Shown here piece after piece: positions 59,156-64,000 of a stretch of 64,000 nucleotides of DNA. Numbering within the stretch: the first letter of the stretch is position 1; every line of letters begins with the position of its first letter. Both the position numbers and the translations under genes were made by a program. The stretch is from Drosophila persimilis. Taxonomy: Eukaryota; Arthropoda; Insecta; Diptera; Drosophilidae. The stretch is from NCBI RefSeq assembly GCF_003286085.1, contig NW_020825340.1, positions 1,426,001 to 1,490,000 on the forward strand, given 5' to 3'. The notes beneath the pieces are model-generated. The model was not told the DNA's origin. It did no database searches and saw only the letters and a list, made by a program, of their open reading frames with translations.

Positions 59156-62100
59156 ACCCAAGACTGAGAGCCCAGCCCAGGAGCCAAACGGGAGAGACAC
59201 AGACAGACAGACAGCCTATGTCTAAAAAGAATAATCGCCAGATGTAAAACCATCAACTACAACTACTAGTACACCCCCAACACTACGCAAGCAATACTCA
59301 TACAATCCATTACCAACCACTCTCACTTTTTTTTTACTACTCTGCAATCGAAAATACATCACTTAGTGTACACGCAAATCGAATGGAGTCCTGGTGTCCT
59401 TTTTCAGTGGGTTGTTATCGGAATCTTCTGAGGGAACGGAGGAATAATATTTCAGATCTAAAGCTGGGAAGGCATGGTGGCAGATCGGAGCACCCGGCAA
59501 ACCATTCGCCGCAGGAGTTTGTGTTTTGGAAGCATGAATCTAATGTGCGAATGGAGGAGCAGGCTTGAATCTGGATCGAAGCCGATGAGCAAGCCGTTCA
59601 TTGGTTCTGGCGGTGTCTCAGTTTTAGCATTCAAAATCAGCACTTTCGGATGAGCGGAATATTGCAAATTTGGCTCGTACTCGTGTGCGAGGCGAAGAAA
59701 CAAAGCAGCTTTTCGATGTACTTATTGGTGTTGTGTGCCATTCTGCCATACGACTGATGAATCCCAGAAGTGTAACTTTTTAAAAGAGTTATAGATTAGA
59801 GAATCTCCTTAAGACCCGATTGAACACTTGTAATGGTCCCGCCTCAATCAGTAATCCAATGCAATAATCCTGATGCAATAATGAACGTCTCGTCTCCAGT
59901 GAAACGGATTCGAGAACGCCTGCCTCAGTGGAGAAAACTAAATTATGCTAATTTTCACTATGTGTGCAACATTTGTCGATTGCCAGAATCGCAAACATTT
60001 TTCGCGCTCCCCACGCGGGCTCCCGTTTTCCTTTCCCTTTCCCTGTGCACTGACGGAACTCATCCAATAAACCTCTGCCTGCCTCTGCCTCTGCCTCGAA
60101 CGAGGGGGGTTCTGGCTGAGGGCCAGGCCAGGCCAGGCCAGGCCAGGGCTCTGCTTAACTCCACGCGTAATTCCAATCACGTGCCACAGCCGCACACGGC
60201 GGAGAGGGAGAGCACAAGAAAAGTTCTCAAACTGTAAAACGTTTATCAAAATATCCCCCGGCCTGCCATGCCACATGCCACATGCCCCCCAATCCGTGTT
60301 CTATATAATTGGTTGCCTTGTGTCCTGGGCCAAAAAGGATTCTCTCGCCCACGATCCGTCCGTGACGGTGGCGGCAGCGTCGGCAGCGGCGGCGCCGTCT
60401 CCGACAATATCTTCAATAATAAATGCATTTCACTGTCGAATTTGCCGCATTCTGCACAACACACGTGCCTTAAATAATTCACATCGCATTTAGCGGCGTT
60501 TTTGCCAAGCCTCTAATGGGCCAGCCGATTTGTGCAGGGTCGACAATGGGTGAGGGGTGGGGAGGGGAGGCGGAGGCATACCGAGGCGTGGCACGCCGCC
60601 AGGTAAGTGGAAAGTAGTTGGCCCGGACCCCCCAACCCCCCGCGGTCCCCGCCCCATCCGCTCCATTCCGTGCTCTCTGGCTGGAGGCGAAAATTTGCCT
60701 AAAAACTCAAGTAGTTTGCTCAAACTTTTATGCTCCGTGCATTTATCAACGCCACGAACGGACGGACAGACGGACAGACGGACGGACGGACGCACGGACA
60801 AAATGGAAAGAGGCGGAACGAAGGAGAGATTCCGTGAAACACGGCAGTGGCGGTGGCAGTGGCAGCGGCAGCGGCAGTGGCAGCGCAGCAGCCTGGAGAA
60901 AGGACTGACTGCCGTGTAAAACTTGCTCCTTTCCGAGAGGTGTATGTGCCCGTAGGTGAGATGATGGAGCGTTATTTAAATGGTTTTCGGATGCGTACGT
61001 GCGAAAATGTTAGTAATACGATGTATCGCCCCAAATGGGATTTGCGCGCCCCGAGAAAATATTTGCGATTTGTTTGTTGCGAAAATCATGGCATTCGCCA
61101 ATCTCAAGATAAATATTATACATAAATGTATGCTCTAGGTTTTGTATTTTAAAAATTGATATTAAAAATTTAATATTTAATTAATTCTCTTAAAAGGAAA
61201 GTCATAAATATTTGTGATCTGCACTTCAATTTGATGTTTCTTTGAATTTCTCAACCTTTTCTAGCTACAATTTAATGAACCTTCGATTTTTGCTTTGAAT
61301 TTTTTTTTAATTTTTTTAATTTAAATTTTATATAAAATTTAATATTGTTATTTAAAGAAAGGGCACTGCCGAGAGTAAAATTGCAACTACTTATTTTTTA
61401 TTTACAAATATATTTATAAATTTAAAAAATTAAAAATAAAAGTTATATTTTGCCGTATTTTAATAATAAAAATTTTAAAAAAATTTGTATTTCATAATTT
61501 TTATTATAGAAAAAATTATAATCATCACGATCACTGGTATGTATATGTATGTATGTATAAGCGTACAAATGTACATATGTACAAACCATTAATATATCCA
61601 TAAATAAAATTAGTTGTGATATTTTTAATATGGAAAACCCGCAAAAATATTCTTTAAATATGAATGGCATATCGTGTTTAATGGGGGTTCTGGGAGCTGT
61701 TAGGCGCATCTTATCGCTCTCTATGGGGAGTCGTTTAATGTGGCATGTGGCACACAGTTCTTTAGAATTTCATGCGATTGATAAGTTCTTGGGCAACGGG
61801 CACTCGCACTAACATTTCTCCTTGGATCCCTGTAATGGCTTTCGAGTGGAAAAGAGCTCCGGCTCGCGTAAATGCTCGGGTGGTGATTCATTTCCGGCGG
61901 AAGTACGCATACACACGCACTCATCCACACCCATGCACACACCCATACACACTCAACGGTAAATCTACAGGTACAGGTATAGCAACAGCACTTTCCACGC
62001 CCACTGCCACCCACCCACACACCCACACACACACATGATAAGAATGCTTATGTGAATTATCGCACATTTTAGGGTATTGCAGGCGTTGTTGGGGGATGGA

Positions 62101-64000
62101 AAGGGGTGGAAGGAGGGGGGACAAAACAGAGCCCAAAAGAACTAGAAAACTTGTCTAAAAGTGCGCGCTCCACTCATATCTCCCAGGCGGACGGACAAAC
62201 CGACAGTAGCGCATAAAAACTTTTAAATTTACTTTTGCCAAGAGTTTCGCTCTACGCCCACGCCCACGCCCACGTACCCCTAGACCTAACAAATCCGCCG
62301 TACTCCATTCGCCATACCCATGCATATTCATTTCAAAAATCCACACACACATGCACACATGGGCAAGTTTCTTGTAAAAGTCTCCGAAAACCAAGCCCCC
62401 CTCCCCCGCCCGCAATCAACGAGCTGTGAGGGAGAAAAAAAAAAAACAAAGTTTGAGGGGGAGGCCCAAAAGGTGGCCTGGAGGGGGCCGCTCCAGTGCG
62501 GTCCGGATACGGATCCGGAGCGGCATCGCTTAATAGAGCTGCCAAAAATTTGTGTGCCTCCAGGTTGCGCGTCGCTTGTCGGCAGACGCCGCGTTGCAAG
62601 CTCTCAAAAATTGCTCACTCCACCCAGACCCCCGAAAATCCTAGCCAATTCCCCCGCCTGCCAAAGGCAACTATGATATTTCTGTCTTCCCTTTTTTTTT
62701 CTCTCTTTTGGGCCACTCTTGTCTGTGTCTTGGCCTTGCCACAGTGGGCGCAAGCCCCTCATTTGGGCAATTATAAATGCGAGTATAGGGCCAAGACCCG
62801 CCCCCCCTCCAAGTCCAGGGCCACTCTATTGGGGGGGCAGTGTATAATGATACATTTCGACCTTTTAGCTTCCTGCCAGCACACGTTCCCTCTCGATATA
62901 AGCCTCTTAAGAGCCAAACCTGGCCAAGATTCCTATCGAACCTAAGTGGGGGTGGGGGTGGATGGAGGGGAGGTGGGGGGTTCGTTGCCTTTTTCTTACC
63001 GAAAATAGCTTTAGCTCGATAAGTTCTTTATTTGACAAGTACCCCACTGTGCCTTTTGGGGGCTCCTTTATGCGCTCCGCTCTCCACTTTATGCTGTCCC
63101 TTTTCGAGAGGGCGTGAGGGCGGTGGGGAGGGGGGGGTTTGCTGTAAAATGTTGCCCCACGTATCCTGCAGCAATTCGTAAACTAATTCTACATACGTGC
63201 CCGTGTCAGCTATCACCCGACCTCCTCCCGCCGCCCGCCTCCCGGCCCTTTCTGGTTCCCGCAGAGCGACCAAATCGTTACGTGCGTTGGGCCTTAGCCC
63301 AAAAACAGGGCTCTGGCTCTGGCTCCGGCTCTGGCTCTGGCTCCGGCTCTGCCTCTGCGCCCTGGCTGTGTGCGTCATGTTTTGATTGGCGTCATGTACA
63401 CGGACGGATTCGGTACGGCACTGCAGTAGAGCCCAGGCCCAAGCGCCGGGCGGGGGGAAAGGGGATTTAGATTCATTTTTTGCTAATAAATAATTGCATT
63501 TTCACCTCAAGAACTCACTGACAGACGATGCCCGCCGGGGCTCCATGAGGACATGAGGGTGCCCTGGCGGGGTCTGGGGGTGACACAATTCAATTTTCCG
63601 GCGTTTCCGTTCCGTCTGCACGGTGGAGGGGCGGTAGGGGGGGGGGGGGGGGTGGCATAGCCAGTTTTTGTAATTCCATTTCTGATTTCATATTTTGCTG
63701 TCACTGTGAAATGATTCAATTTTACAGATTTCTGAGCGCAGGGAATGGCACATACAAGCACAGATATTTTGCATGCACGTGTGTATCTATGTATCTGTGT
63801 ATCTTTTCTATTTTTCCTGTTATCAATCACAAGAGAAATGCGAATTGTGCGCAAATTTGTTGCATACGCAAGAATACTCATCGTATTCGCACTCGCACTC
63901 GTATTCACACTCGTATTCGCATTCGTATTTGTTATATTTTATATTGCTTGGCAATCAGAGCGTCGCTTCAGATGATTGACAGACGGATTGGTATTTTCTT
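59156..64000. other. noncoding flank downstream of the MADF gene
   Basis: The first 200 bases are probably 3' UTR, though no AATAAA is evident. At 59450-59920 several minus-strand frames are open together, possibly decayed coding sequence (see findings). Further on are CCAGG pentamers at about 60121-60147, GGAC units at 60758-60800, an AT-rich island at about 61130-61520, CA-rich stretches near 61.9-62.04 kb, and a poly-G run at about 63639-63652. No gene is supported. Confidence 0.55.
61130..61520. repeat. AT-rich island
   Basis: About 390 bases of very A+T-rich DNA, like the islands at 22.5, 28.6 and 52.3 kb but without a clear copy of their shared motif. Confidence 0.5.

Noticed and set aside
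62674..62945. 90-codon ATG-initiated frame with a signal-like N-terminus
   Set aside because: The hydrophobic start is generated by a poly-T/CT tract. Codon use is poor, and no promoter, poly(A) signal or homology is visible.

Overview
The window is metazoan nuclear DNA, most likely from a Drosophila of the obscura group. Four things point there: GT-AG introns with short polypyrimidine tracts, start contexts of the CAAA(C)-ATG type, Drosophila-typical families (a double-MADF protein, a Helitron/DINE-1-like element carrying a GTCY microsatellite), and noncoding DNA unusually full of simple repeats. The group assignment is an inference from repeat style and from recollection of similar Helitrons; I could not search. 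Most long open frames in the window come from translated microsatellites and are not genes.

Layout. 1-3.3 kb: a possible minus-strand exon near 1.9 kb and a good candidate first coding exon (signal peptide, strong donor) at 3114-3336 on the plus strand, whose remaining exons I cannot find. 3.3-18.5 kb: noncoding, microsatellite-rich. 18.5-18.8 kb: a compact minus-strand gene for a 35-residue secreted peptide, with TATA box and poly(A) signal. 25.3-26.2 kb: an intronless minus-strand gene for an eIF4B-like RRM protein with a changed RNP1 motif. 31.5-32.7 kb: a 1.1-kb non-autonomous Helitron/DINE-1-like element. 44.4-45.4 kb: a cluster of small, weakly supported coding candidates, one resembling the last helix of a Myb/SANT-like domain. 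49.4-49.9 kb: two head-to-head coding fragments, one with the look of the N-terminal domain of a Ste24 CAAX prenyl protease, the other ending in a membrane segment and a poly(A) signal. 56.8-59.2 kb: the best gene, a three-exon plus-strand gene for a 448-residue protein with two MADF domains that share an intron position.

Nothing suggests these genes form one pathway; they look like independent loci, some possibly nested in large introns. Unexplained structure includes a 49-bp dispersed repeat family (35.4, 43.6, 49.2 kb), a 31-bp near-identical repeat pair (20.6 and 37.0 kb), and several AT-rich islands sharing a short motif, one made of about three tandem units. No CRISPR array, convincing tRNA or rRNA gene was seen.
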